A DNA stretch of 64,000 nucleotides from Ptychodera flava (lineage: Eukaryota; Hemichordata; Enteropneusta; Ptychoderidae), in assembly GCF_041260155.1 (NCBI RefSeq), contig NC_091928.1:31233388-31297387 (forward strand), written 5' to 3'. Below the pieces are notes generated by a model. The model had not been told where the DNA came from. It saw nothing but the letters and a program-made list of their open reading frames with translations, and searched no databases. Position 1 is the first letter of the stretch. Every line of letters starts with the position of its first letter. A program made the translations under genes and the position numbers. Below, in pieces: positions 35,536-46,246 of the stretch.

Positions 35536-36914
35536 TTACTCAGTTACACTACGGCTCAAATAGTCTGCACCAATATTGTCACAGCCTTTGATAGCAGTAA
35601 CTGTGTAATCAAATGACTGCAAATACAGAGCCAATCTCATCAACCGGCTATTTGCTATTTTGGCCTTATTCAAATAGATCAGTGGCTGATGGTCAGTTTC
35701 CAGCATAAACTGCTTGCCATACAAATACTGCTGGAATTTCTGAAGTGCCCAAACAACAGCAAGGCATTCTCTTTCAATCACAGAATACCGTGTTTCTCTT
35801 GGTAGTAATTTTGTACTGGAATAAGCCACTGGAAACTTCCCATCTGGATGAGATTTAAACAAGGCTCCACCCAGAGCTACACTGGAGGCTGCGGTTCTTA
35901 CAATAAAGGGTTTACCGAAATCTGGGAGTCTTAACACTGGCTCCCTGCTTAACATATGTTTCAAAACTTGAAATGCTCTTTCTTGTGACTCACCCCACTG
36001 GACTTTCTTTGGTCGTCCCTTACGTGTCAAATCAGTGAGTGGGGCAGCTATTGTGGCGGCAAAATTTGGCACGAATTTTCTGTAATAGCCTGCCAAACCT
36101 AAGAATGACTTCACTTCTGTCACAGTCTCAGGACGTTTTGCCTCGACAATTGCCTGTGTTTTATCAGACATGACGGTTAGCAATCCTCTACCTATGCCAT
36201 GACCAATAAATTGCAGTGACAAGTAGCCGAAATAACACTTAGTTGGTCTGGCCGTCAAATTTGCATCTCGTAATCTAGACAGAATTTGTCTTACAATATT
36301 TAGATGCTCATCCCAGGTGACAGAGCTGGCAAGAATGTCATCCAGGATATTAACAACATCTAGTTGAGACAACAACAGTCTCATTACACGATTGAACGTT
36401 GAGGGCGCATTTTTCAATCCAAATGGCATTCTACGGAATTGATATAGCCCCACGGTGTAAGAAATGCGTTTTTTTCTTTTGCAGTACTTTTCATCGGGAT
36501 TTGCCAGTAACCTTTGGTCAAATCTATCTTTGTGAAATAACGCCCCTTCGACAAATGTGCAAACAACTCTTCAGGGCTTGGCATGGGTTCAGCATCGAAC
36601 ACAGTAATTCGGTTCAGCTTTCTGAAGTCAATGCAAAAACGATTTGTATTATCTTTCTTTTTGACGATCACAATAGGAGATGCATACGGCGAGTCAGATG
36701 GTTCAATGACCCCCATGTTCAACATTTTGATGACCTCACTTTTGACCTCCTCTGTCTTTGCAAACGGCAGAGGGTACGGTTTTGATCGAACAGGCTCAGC
36801 ACTTGTCAACTTAATATCATGCTCACCAATATTACAATGACCTGGAAGATCTGTCAATACATCTGCAAATTCGGTGATCAGACATTTCATTTCGTTCTGT
36901 TGGGTCTCATCCAA
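35536..36914 (-). pseudogene. Reverse transcriptase and RNase H of the Gmr1-like element
   Basis: RT motifs in order: SPYASPIVIVKKKD, FCIDFRKLN, FTKIDLTKGYWQIPM (first Asp), MPFGLKNAPSTFNR, NILDDIL (the YxDD box, here with Ile for Tyr), then FLGLAGYYRKFVPNF. RNase H follows with VRTAASSVALGGAL, where the first catalytic Asp is replaced by Ala, then ERECLAVVWAL, TDHQPL and the final GADYLSR. A single-base deletion near 36445 splits RT into two frames. Confidence 0.92.
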
Positions 36915-38140
36915 ATCAGGGGATATATGAACATCTGCAACAGACTCTGTTGAAAATGAGTTGGCAAGGTTTCAACAAGCTCAAATTTCAACCAAGATGT
37001 GGTGTCATCCAGTTCATCATTATCTATGACAGCACTAGCAACACGATGCATCACACCTAATCCTTCTTGGCAACCTTGGTCAATTTCACCTGCACTATCA
37101 TGAGGTTTTTTCTCTTGATATCGTTTCAATAAATTTGCGTGATATATTTTTGTTTTTCCCAGCACGTCAATTCGATAATCTAGATCTCCGACTACCTCCG
37201 TAATATGATATGGACCCTGCCATTGCATCAGTAACTTGTTGTAATTTGTAGGCAGTAAGATCAATACTAGATCACCAACTTTGAACTTCCTGGGCTTGGC
37301 CCTGCGATCATAGTAGTTTTTGTATCGCACCTGCGACTTGGCAAGTTCAGTTTGAGCTAGTTTGCATGTTTCTTCCAGTCGTCCACGAAAGTCTAAAACA
37401 TACTGATATGTACTTTTGACTTCAGGAGTTTCAATTCCTTGGTCCATAATTCAGACAAAATTGCCATGGGCCCTCTAACAGAGCGTCCATACAGTAATTC
37501 AAATGGGGAAAATCCCGTACTTTCTTGCGGAGCCTCTCAGTATGCAAATAACAAAGCATTTACATATCTATCCCAGTCTTTAGGTTTTTCAGAGGACAAT
37601 TTGCGAACCATGCTTTTCAAAACTGCATAAATGTTTAACACAAGCCATTACAAGCTGGGTGATAAGGCGTTGTCGTCACTGCTAATAGACAATAACCTAT
37701 TTACCTCCTTCATAACATCAGATATAAATTGAGTCCCTAAATCCGACAATATTTCTTTGGGTATACCTACTCTACTGTAGATGTCAACCAAAGCTTCAGC
37801 TACCACTTCGGTAGAAATGCGTTAAGTGGAACAGCTTCTGGATAACGAGTGGCATAATCTATCAGAGTAAGAATATGCTGATTACCACGGTCAGTTGCCA
37901 GATCAATTGCACCAACTAAATCTACTGCAACTCTCTGGAACGGAACATCAATTAAGGGCATACTACCAAGTGGTACTTTAGTAATCCTACCTTTTGGTAT
38001 AGTGCGTTGACAAATGTCACAAGAGCGACAGAAACGAACAACATCGCCATATATACCTGGCCAATAAAATTGGGTCGCAATTTTATCATAGGTTTTCTTT
38101 GCTCCCAAGTGCCCATCAAGAATTGTATCATGAGCTATGC
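36887..38140 (-). pseudogene. Integrase of the Gmr1-like element, upstream of RT
   Basis: An HHCC zinc finger (HDTILDGH then CRSCDIC, about 38136-38015) leads into the core. The core has VAVDLVGAI (first Asp) and DLGTQFISDV (second Asp, about 37700), and the C-terminal part carries a GPY/F-type segment LLMQWQGPYHITEVVG (about 37240-37180). Stops and frameshifts near 37800 and 37650 break it. It is placed 5' of RT, the reverse of normal Ty3/gypsy order. Confidence 0.87.
37448..37799 (-). pseudogene. Integrase core between the larger open pieces
   Basis: Minus-strand reading gives VDIYSRVGIPKEILSDLG with the second core Asp, then DRYVNALLFAY and FSPFELLYGRSVRGP, a typical integrase core end. 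Two stop codons lie within it. Confidence 0.7.
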
Positions 38141-38744
38141 CAAAACATCGTTACGAAATTTCTGAGGTACCACTAATTGTGTAAACACTTGGCCATGGTC
38201 AATTTTTGGAGATGTATACTCTCTGTACAACAGACCCTTCTTCATGAGGAAACTAGCTAAATTAGCCCTACCAGTATTTACCTGTTTACCCGAACCCGCC
38301 AATTCTCTGGCACGCTTCAAAGTTGGGCTTGCTGGGCTTCCTTCAGTACTTCCGCAGTAACTGGCTCCTTACAAGTTCCCTGCCTAATCTCTGGGACAAT
38401 TAGTTTTTTCATTGGCTTCTTTTCAGCCACTTTTTTAGCCCTAGTCTGTACTGCTTGCACATTTACGTTTGAATACCAACCATTCTCAGGTACCACACTT
38501 TTTACCTCAGAATCGTTCACCTGACTTCCAACTACAGGGTCATTTTTAGACAATGAGTCAACACTAACTGGAGGTGCAAACCAGTTCAAGTCAGGATCAG
38601 TTGGCGCTCGGACCTGATCTAAATTACCTAACACTAGATCATATACAGAAGTCTCCATACACATAGCTTCCACTTCACCTACATAAAAGGGAGTATTTAC
38701 AAATAATTTAATTATGGGTGCTCTCCTACACGTCCTGTCTATTA

Positions 38745-39180
38745 TTATATAAGTACGAATTTCACTGTCATTTGGGAAGGGTCGACCAGCCCATTTCTAA
38801 AAATAACGCCATTACAACCGCTATCTCTAAGGAATTTTACTTTTTGTCCATTGACAATACCATCAACAACAGGCATTTTACTTACTGATGGTTGGTTTTC
38901 AGACAAGCTGGTCATCGAAATTACAGGTAAAGCATGCCCACATTTTAATTCGACCTCACTTCTGTCCTGTAAACTACTAAGACAACAGTCTTGTTCAATA
39001 CATGGTTCACCAATTTGAGTACAAGTTGCAACTTGAACTTCGCTAACAGCTTCATTTTGTTTTTTCTGTACCGTAGTGGCTACTAAATGAGTACTTTTGG
39101 CCTTATCGATTCCTACCTTACTCCAACATTTAGCACTAGTATGACCTGGTTTACCACAGTTATAGCATATGATTGGGCCT
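38745..39180 (-). pseudogene. Nucleocapsid knuckle and protease of the Gmr1-like element
   Basis: CYNCGKPGHTSAKC (about 39167-39126) is a C-X2-C-X4-H-X4-C RNA-binding knuckle. About 100 codons on, FLRDSGCNGV gives the D-S-G catalytic triplet of an aspartic protease (near 38825). The frame then ends at a stop, so gag and pol are no longer continuous. Confidence 0.75.
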
Positions 39181-39186
39181 TTATAT

Positions 39187-40161
39187 TTAGCGCCCGATTT
39201 GACCGTCCATATGTTTAGCATAATTGCTGTTAGAGTTACTAGATACCTGACCTTTGAACTTGTTTTTATTACTACGGAACTGATCCTTGTAGCCCACCTG
39301 TTCCCTGGCCTCAGTGAAACGATCAGCATACTCGGCCATCTCATTAACATCAACCATAATTCTTTCACGCAAAAACAAGGATAAATCTCTATCACATTCA
39401 CTCAAAAACTGTTCTCGCAGCAGTAAATCTTTCAATTTCCCATAATCATTGTCAACTTTAGCCATAGATACCCATCTATCAAAATAATGGTCTAGTCGTG
39501 CTACAAAGGCTTTAACAGTTTCAGACTTTTCCTGTTTGCTGGTGCGAAATTTATCCCTAAAGCCTTCCTCATTCAGTTGGTAACATTTCTATAGTTCCTC
39601 TTTTAATTTATCATAATCCATAGTCTCCGTGGCGGCCATGCTGGAATAAACTGTCAGGGCTTTCCCACTCAATAAAGCATTTAAATTTGTGGCCCATGTG
39701 GCTCTTGGCCAGTTTTGGCTAGTAGCGAATTTCTCAAAACGGAACAAGTACGCATCCATGTCATCCCTAGACTCATCAAATGCAGGCAATTTGGGCGCGC
39801 TAGCTTTCACCCTAGAAGAACTATCAGCAGTAGAAAGATCTGTGCTTTCACTCACTTCCTGTTTAGAGACAACACCTAATTTTAATCTTTCCCTTTGCAA
39901 ACTATATTCGCGCTCCTACCTCTGCTTTTGCATTTCAAATTATTGTTCGTCTTTTTCTTTTTGGTATAGAATTTGTTGTTCCTTAAGTTAGTGCTCACGC
40001 TCACGCTGTTTGAACTCACGTTCTTTTTGCCGTTCTTCACGATCTACCTTTGCCTTTTCCCTTTCCCTTTCACTTTCTCGTTCTGCTTTTACAAAGTCAT
40101 TTAAATCCTGGCCTTCATAACCTAACTGAGTACCAAGAGCAATAAGCTTTGCCAAATCCAT
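39187..40161 (-). pseudogene. gag: gag of the Gmr1-like element (SCAN-like capsid)
   Basis: The first ATG is at 40161. A very basic/acidic ER-rich coiled coil (about 40110-39910) is followed by a region with PKLPAFDESRDDMDAYLFRF and WATNLNALLSGKALTVYS. It continues through FVARLDHYFDRW to the EREQFLSECDRDLSLFLRER-like helices. This is the retroelement capsid fold from which vertebrate SCAN domains are thought to derive. Stop codons near 39990, 39915 and 39590 and a frameshift near 39190 disrupt it. Confidence 0.82.
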
Positions 40162-40269
40162 GTTAGCTGCTTGAACCAATGCCAATCCTAGTACAAGTCT
40201 TTCTCAGGCACTCAATACTCTTACTGGTATATGTAGACAAGTGGGACACTTGAGAAATCACCTTTTCAC

Positions 40270-40287
40270 ACCCCAGACAAGCCCCCA
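40270..40287 (-). other. Primer-binding site, tRNA-Pro type
   Basis: Two bases inside the 5' LTR the minus strand reads TGGGGGCTTGTCTGGGGT. It matches the 3' end complement of tRNA-Pro, the primer site known from murine leukaemia-type retroviruses, at 15 of 18 positions by my comparison from memory. Confidence 0.7.
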
Positions 40288-40289
40288 GT

Positions 40290-41073
40290 TGTCACAAGAT
40301 GGTCAACCACTCTGTGGCAAGATTTCAAACTGGCCGAAAAGGTGCGGGAAGGGACAGAGTGTTGATAAGGAGAAAGACCAGCACACGCAAATGATATTTG
40401 AATTGGTCAAAGGACCTATAATATCAAATAAATAAAATTACAATAACTACTTGAGTACAAAAATTAACAACACAAGAAAATAACTAAAGCGTTATGTGAC
40501 TCAGCGATTACAGGGTGTACTCACAACTCAGAACTATTCAAAGGGCAACAGTCTGTTCGTCTTGGAATATCAGCAATATCGACGAGTACCTTAGCAAAGG
40601 GAGACTTGCTTGTAGACTGCTGAGCGCTGCATGCACATTCCAGTGGCTGGCGTGTTTCAATACTTGTAGCATCAATGTCCGGTTTATGTGCGGAAAACTG
40701 GCTGGTCCAATACAGTGTTCTGTTCCAGTTGTTACTTGGCTAGGCTGAGCGGCAGGGTGACTCTTCAGCTGGAGTAGATAGGAGTGCCCCTAAAGTCACG
40801 AACACTGTCTTTTTACCTCCGACACCATGTGCACACACATCACAGGCAAATAATTGATAACCAAAGTGTACACATCCTAAAATGCAAATGTCGATGGAGT
40901 ACAATCACCTGTCATTGGCATAAATTATCTCTGAGTACAACAATCCTCGCTGAGTACAACCACCTGTCATTTATACATTAAAACAACTTGACCCCTGGCT
41001 CACTCACAAGCTTAGCAAAATCAATATTAAATCAGAACAGAAATTGGCGACACAAAAATCATCTCTCTTGAAA
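40290..41073 (-). repeat. 5' LTR of the Gmr1-like element
   Basis: 784 bp. On the element's own strand it should begin TGTCA, but the outermost bases read TTTCA (plus strand ends ttgaaa, not ttgaca), so one terminal base has changed. TAAAC follows at once as the target duplication. Confidence 0.9.
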
Positions 41074-41078
41074 TAAAC

Positions 41079-41850
41079 ATCTAAAGAACACATTGCCGAA
41101 ATAAATAAATGCATAGGAAGAAAAAGCAGGGATTTTATTCAAATTAAGAAATTATGTTCCAAGAAATGTACTTGTTTTATTATACAATGCGTTCATTTTA
41201 CCTAATATAATGTACGGTCTTGAAGTCTGGGGTAGTATATATTCATCGTACTTGAATACTATTATATCTCTCAAGAAATGTGTGTACGTGCGATAACTTT
41301 TTCTTGATTCCAAGAGCCTTCCTCACCCTTATTTCAAAACTTGGAAATTTTAGATGTTTATAAACTTCACAAACTTCTTTTTGGGATTTTTTTTTTTGAT
41401 TTGTTGCATCATAATTTTCCTTTTCCTATACAAGATTATTATGAAATGGTAGATAATTGTTATGACACTAGATTCAAACTTGTACGAATCTCTCTTTACC
41501 TAGAATGTATACCTCTTTTGGTCAATTTGCAATTTCGTACATGGGTGCAAAGTTATGGAATAATTTACCAAATACTGTTAAAATAAGTACATCACGATAT
41601 CAGTTCATAAAATCATTAAAACAGTGGTTGTTACGAAACTAGTTCAGAAAGTTTAATACTATTCACTTCACTGAGCGCCACATTGTGGAATATGAAATGT
41701 AAATATTAAAGAGAATGGGACCAGACTCGATTAGCATGTAGCTATTTTTCTTGATCCGTATTTGCCTTTTGCCTATCTTTAGTTTTTGTAATAATGAACT
41801 TGTCAAAGATTTTAAAGGGCAATAAAAATGAAAATGAAAAATGAAAATGA
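41079..41850 (+). mobile_element. LINE, 3' part after the LTR element insertion
   Basis: Resumes exactly where 34521 stopped: VIIDK before and HLKNTLPK after are one reading in CR1/L2-type ORF2. Further on is a degraded MYGLEVWGS-like segment (about 41210) and the WNNLP...FIKSLKQWLLRN end (about 41550-41640). The 3' tail is an aaaatgaaaatg-type repeat at about 41825-41850. Confidence 0.8.
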
Positions 41851-41924
41851 ACGAGACATCAAAGTTTATACTTGTCTCTGTCATATAAAGTATTCAAGTG
41901 TAACTTTGTTTTTGTTAAAAACTC

Positions 41925-42010
41925 AATGAACCGTGTGCAACCATACGCACTCACTTTCAAACTGATTCAACCGTGTGCAACCATATGCCCCCACTTTCAA
42001 ACTGATTCAC
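41925..42010. repeat. Tandem duplication, 2 units of about 38 bp
   Basis: ccgtgtgcaaccatacgc...actttcaaactgattcaa is repeated back to back with a few changes. Confidence 0.8.
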
Positions 42011-42378
42011 TTAAAGAATCGCTCTAGCCGCGACACTCCAAGGTTCACGATTCAATAAGTTTGGTTTTGCGTACTTCACTTTTGTCTGTATCGTGACCCG
42101 GCGCTTTAAATTGCCGATGTACCATAAAAGATCAATTAATACCAACTATTAACTTTTCAAAGAGCTTTTACCGTATTGTCTGAAACGACGATGCATCCTC
42201 CATAAAGGGGTTACTCGAAAAATCGCCAGTTCAAACATAATACTTCCCATCATTTTGTTTGTTGAATGACTAACTTTTCTGTAATGCTAATATGACCATT
42301 TCCAGGGGAGACCCTGATTGACAGGTATTATGCAAAATGGCAGAGGCAATATTGAAAAGTGTAACTTTGGCTATAATA

Positions 42379-42524
42379 GAATCTCACACCCCCAAGGACC
42401 TGGGATCAGATTTCTCACACAGGTTGGGGATATTTTGTCTCACACGAGCCGCAGGCGAGGGTGAGACAAAATATCCCCAACTCGTGTGAGAAATCTGATC
42501 CCAGGTCCTTGGTGTGTGAGATTC
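42379..42524. repeat. Long palindrome with core CGAGCCGCAGGCGAG
   Basis: Arms of about 64 bp (42379-42443 and 42461-42524) are inverted copies with about four differences. The centre includes CGAGCCGCAGGCGAG at 42445-42459, identical to the centre at 28819-28833. The arms contain tctcacac, ggatattttgtctcac and gggatcagatttctc words. Confidence 0.94.
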
Positions 42525-42758
42525 TTTTTCTCACATGACCACAAAATGCGTTAAATTCACATTGGACATATACAACGTTAGCCAAAATCGTGACAATTCT
42601 GTTGTCTGCCACTGTACTTTGACCTGCTTACTTTGTAGTTCTGGTCTGTGTGTTACTCGTCGTGCCATTGGATAACATTTTGCGCGTGGAACAAAACAGA
42701 CGTTTATCATCCAATCAGAGCTCGTGTAATATTTACTGCAGAGTGTGGGACGGTTTCT

Positions 42759-42790
42759 GAGAGTGTGGGATCGATTTTTCCCACACTCTC
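42759..42790. repeat. Hairpin, 11-bp perfect arms
   Basis: GAGAGTGTGGG, 10-nt loop atcgattttt, CCCACACTCTC. Related gagtgtggga and gatcccgcactc words lie on either side, so it is part of a wider inverted arrangement. Confidence 0.85.
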
Positions 42791-42910
42791 GATCCCGCAC
42801 TCCCAGCGGCCAGGAATGTGAGAATGTATTATCTCCATTCCCCAGCAGCCATGTTTCTCAAAAAAACTTTAAATTCCCAACGTATAGAACATTATTGACA
42901 GAATATAGAC

Positions 42911-43459
42911 TATGTATGTATGTATGTATGTATGTATGTATGTATGTATGTATGTATGTATGTATGTATGTATGTATGTATGTATGTATGTATGTATGTA
43001 TGTATGTATGTATGTATGTATGTATGTATGTATGTATGCATGCATGCATGCATGCATGCATGCATGTTTGTATGTATGTATGTATGTATGTATGTATGTA
43101 TGTATGTATGTATGTATGTATGTATGTATGTATGTATGTATGTATGTATGTATGTATGTATGTATGTATGCATGCATGCATGCATGCATGCATGCATGTA
43201 TGTATGTTTGTATGTATGTATGTATGTATGTATGTATGTATGTATGTATGTATGTATGTATGTATGTATGTATGTATGTATGTATGTATGTATGTATGTA
43301 TGTATGTATGTATGTATGTATGTATGTATGTATATATGTAGGTATGTATGTATGTATGTATGTATGTATGTATGTATGTATGTATGTATGTATGTATGTA
43401 TGTATGTATGTATGTATGTATGTATGTATGTATGTATGTATGTATGTATGTATGTATGT
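42911..43459. repeat. (TATG)n microsatellite, 549 bp, with CATG blocks
   Basis: About 137 tetranucleotide units. Two (CATG)n blocks at about 43036-43066 and 43168-43197 and two tgtttg interruptions repeat the same internal pattern. Long frames on both strands (MYVC and IHTY repeats) are products of the period. Confidence 0.97.
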
Positions 43460-43848
43460 TCATTTATCCACGCAAGTGTTTTATTTATTTATCTAAATAT
43501 AAGGTATCGTCAACGCTAACATTTATCCCAATGTTACATGATACCGACTGTTAGCGATAAAACGTCCTAAAACAGCAATATTCGAGTAAAATCACTTACT
43601 TTAATCGTCTTGGCTCTCAGCGATAATGCTGTCATTTTCACAACACCGTCAATTTCTAAAATATATCATATGATATTTCCGCTTCATTCCCCAACCTATA
43701 GGGGCATCAAAACATTGAATTATTGGTGTCAGTAATACCATAAAGTTCAATTAGATATAAGTAAGAGACCTGTAACCGGAAACTTTATATGTATTTCATT
43801 TTTTTCTGTATCATGATTTCTTCGTCTTCTTCTATTCAAAATATAAAA

Positions 43849-45107
43849 TATGGACTTTGTAACAGATGGCAATTTTACTCAGCAAGATTTACGATTATAA
43901 AGTAGTTATTATACAAAAAGTGGATAAGGGAATTATAAACGTCACTGCTGATATGACAGGATGTTGCTCCTCAAAGCCGGCTTATTCTTCATGGATCTGT
44001 GTCAGTACCGTGCACATACGACTTTCAGGTTAAGCCGCAAGAACTGTGGTTGTGATGATAAAAGACATTTCTCTATGTTCTCTGCCAACAGGTCGCCGCC
44101 TGGCTGAGCTGGGGCTGTACATTGCTTTAATTGAGGTAACACAGTTTCGCAGATGTTTTTAAGGTAGTATGCGCCTTAAAAGTGAAAGACTGCAACTTTT
44201 GCTCATACTTTCCTAAAACAAACTCTAAACCATTGTCTTTCAAAATGAAGAATATAAATCAGGGGTCACCGTGCAATGTTTGGTACTAGAGAAACAAATT
44301 ATCCAATATTTACCGATTTTTGAAATTCAAAATGGCCGCCATCCCTATAGGGCTCGCTGTTTTACAAAACTAAGACGATGAAAATGCTTCTTAATGCAAA
44401 AGCTTTAAAATGAGTCCCAACATGTGGTTGATCAGATGAAAAATTGTAAAAATGTTAGAGGCCGAATATCTGTCCCGAGGCGCAATTTACTTTAAATGAT
44501 CCCCTACAAGTGCTGGACCAGTAAAGCATTGAAAAATGCCTGAGAATCTGGCGACTTTCTGTCCTGAGGCACGTTCTACCTAAATGTAAGAGAACCATTA
44601 TGTATGACATAAACTATCTTCGCTTTTCACATAATATTGACAATTTCTGAGTATATCTTCTTACAATATTCTTCTCCCGTTTCAATCTTCCGGTTAGAAT
44701 GCGCCAGGGAGGTAGAAGCAACGGTCACCCGTGTACTGCTCCCCGCTGAACCCCTTCAGTTAGTCTTCACCAACAGATGAAGGCCGTTCAAACCCCACTG
44801 AACATAATGGCACTGTACAACTGCTTCACACTAATGGACGCACTGCAAGAGACTCGATCCGACTTTTCTCAAAAATAACCATCAGCAAAAGCTCAAATTT
44901 ATGGTTCCTCGAAATATATTGCTGGGGGAAAAGACAAATTAGAGTGACAAATTTTGCTATATTTGATGTTTCCTTCAAGTTTACAAATGTGTAAGAAATC
45001 ATCGTGACTTATGGTAGAAGTTACAGAACAATATGACACATTTGTGATACGGCTGTTGCTAAATAGATGTCTACCTTTAATGTACAGGAGTGTCACCAAC
45101 AAGGACA
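43849..45107 (+). pseudogene. Duplicated 3' end of the P450 gene (exons 8-9)
   Basis: About 1.26 kb aligning end to end with 26571-27846: end of intron 7, exon 8, intron 8, exon 9 and 3' flank. The exon 8 copy (44092-44135) keeps both splice sites and has one replacement (Glu to Gly) and two silent changes. The exon 9 copy keeps its frame to TGA at 44778-44780 with two conservative replacements and several silent changes. However, 18 bp including the splice acceptor and first codons are deleted between CTT repeats near 44689. Exons 1-7 are absent, so it cannot make a P450. Confidence 0.88.
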
Positions 45108-45109
45108 TT

Positions 45110-46246
45110 TAACCGAGATAAGATAAATAAATGATGTTTGAAATAAAGTACATCCCCTTGGTTGTATACGCGACAGCATACTGTGCCTTTACCAAATGTA
45201 CATATGTGTCCTCATGACACTATGATAAAATATGTCTAGCAATACTACTAATACTTTCATAGCCGTAGCAGGCGGGGGGGCGGAAATTTTGGGAAAACGC
45301 ATTTTTTTCGTATACACATGTCAGAGATGCTGATAAAATCGTTAATATTTCAGTGCGATCTTCAACACGCGTGCTTTGAATTGATGGTTTACTAACGTCA
45401 AGTGTCTCTGTACTTACACTGACTCTTCGCTAATATTTCTATTGTTGCTATGGTTTTTTGTACGCTTGGTTAACTGAATCAAGTGTCACTTTTTGCAGCG
45501 CGTTGAGTTATTTTGCGGTTTCAACGCACAATTAAACATCCTTGTGCCAGGTAATGCGAACAACCCGCGCGCATATGCACAGTGCATACGTTGAAGTAAC
45601 ACAGAGAATTCGCTTTCATTTGGACACTGTCAAATATCGCAATTTGCCGAAACTGTCCGGTGAAAATTAGTAGAAACGCCGTCATGTCCAGCAGTCTAGT
45701 TTGACTTTTGTCAGGAAACAGGCCGGGTAAGCATATCATTTTGTAGCAGGTCAAAGGAACACATTATAGCACATTATACAACATTTCTAACAAAAGAATT
45801 GCGGGCAGGAAAGTTTAGTGGACTGGTAAAGTCCTATTCAAAACACAGTACGTTTTCCATGGCAAACTAGTACAAGTGCGCATTGGAATGCAAAGCAAAT
45901 AATTTAATTACCGTGGCCTTATATAAATGTACTGACGTGGAGACCGAACGCAAAGCACATGTTATCATTCCTACCGAACAAAACTTTAAATGACATTTAA
46001 AATGTTTGATATGTAATAATAGCTATTGTATAATTGTATTGCAATCTAGCAAAAAGTAAAGGCAAACACTATGACAAGAATGTTCATTAGACTAATAATG
46101 GTGAAAATTGTTGACAGCTTTAAAAAATTACTCTCACTAATGCACTTCTAAACACCAATGATTTTTCTATTCGTTTTCTCCTTACTTTGAGTGTGATAGG
46201 ATTTTTCTACAGTACATTCAAAACATGCGATATCTTATTGCTTTCC
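45110..46246. other. Gene-free stretch
   Basis: No coding series or repeat structure recognised. A poly-G run lies near 45272. Confidence 0.4.

Larger units (their letters stand above)
34522..41073 (-). mobile_element. Gmr1-like Ty3/gypsy LTR retrotransposon, 6.55 kb, decayed
   Basis: Minus-strand element with LTRs at both ends and a 5-bp target duplication TAAAC (34517-34521 and 41074-41078). Domain order along the element is gag, CCHC knuckle, protease, integrase, reverse transcriptase, RNase H, so integrase precedes RT. That inverted pol order is the mark of Gmr1-like elements (known from deuterostomes) within the otherwise RT-first Ty3/gypsy group. Gag has a SCAN-like region, also typical. 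Several stops and single-base frameshifts, plus a lost RNase H Asp, show it is inactive. The LTRs differ at roughly 3% of positions by eye, so insertion is fairly recent. Confidence 0.9.

Noticed and set aside
42745..43554. Long open frames of MYVC and IHTY repeats on both strands
   Set aside because: Products of a 4-bp microsatellite, open in every frame; no coding evidence.
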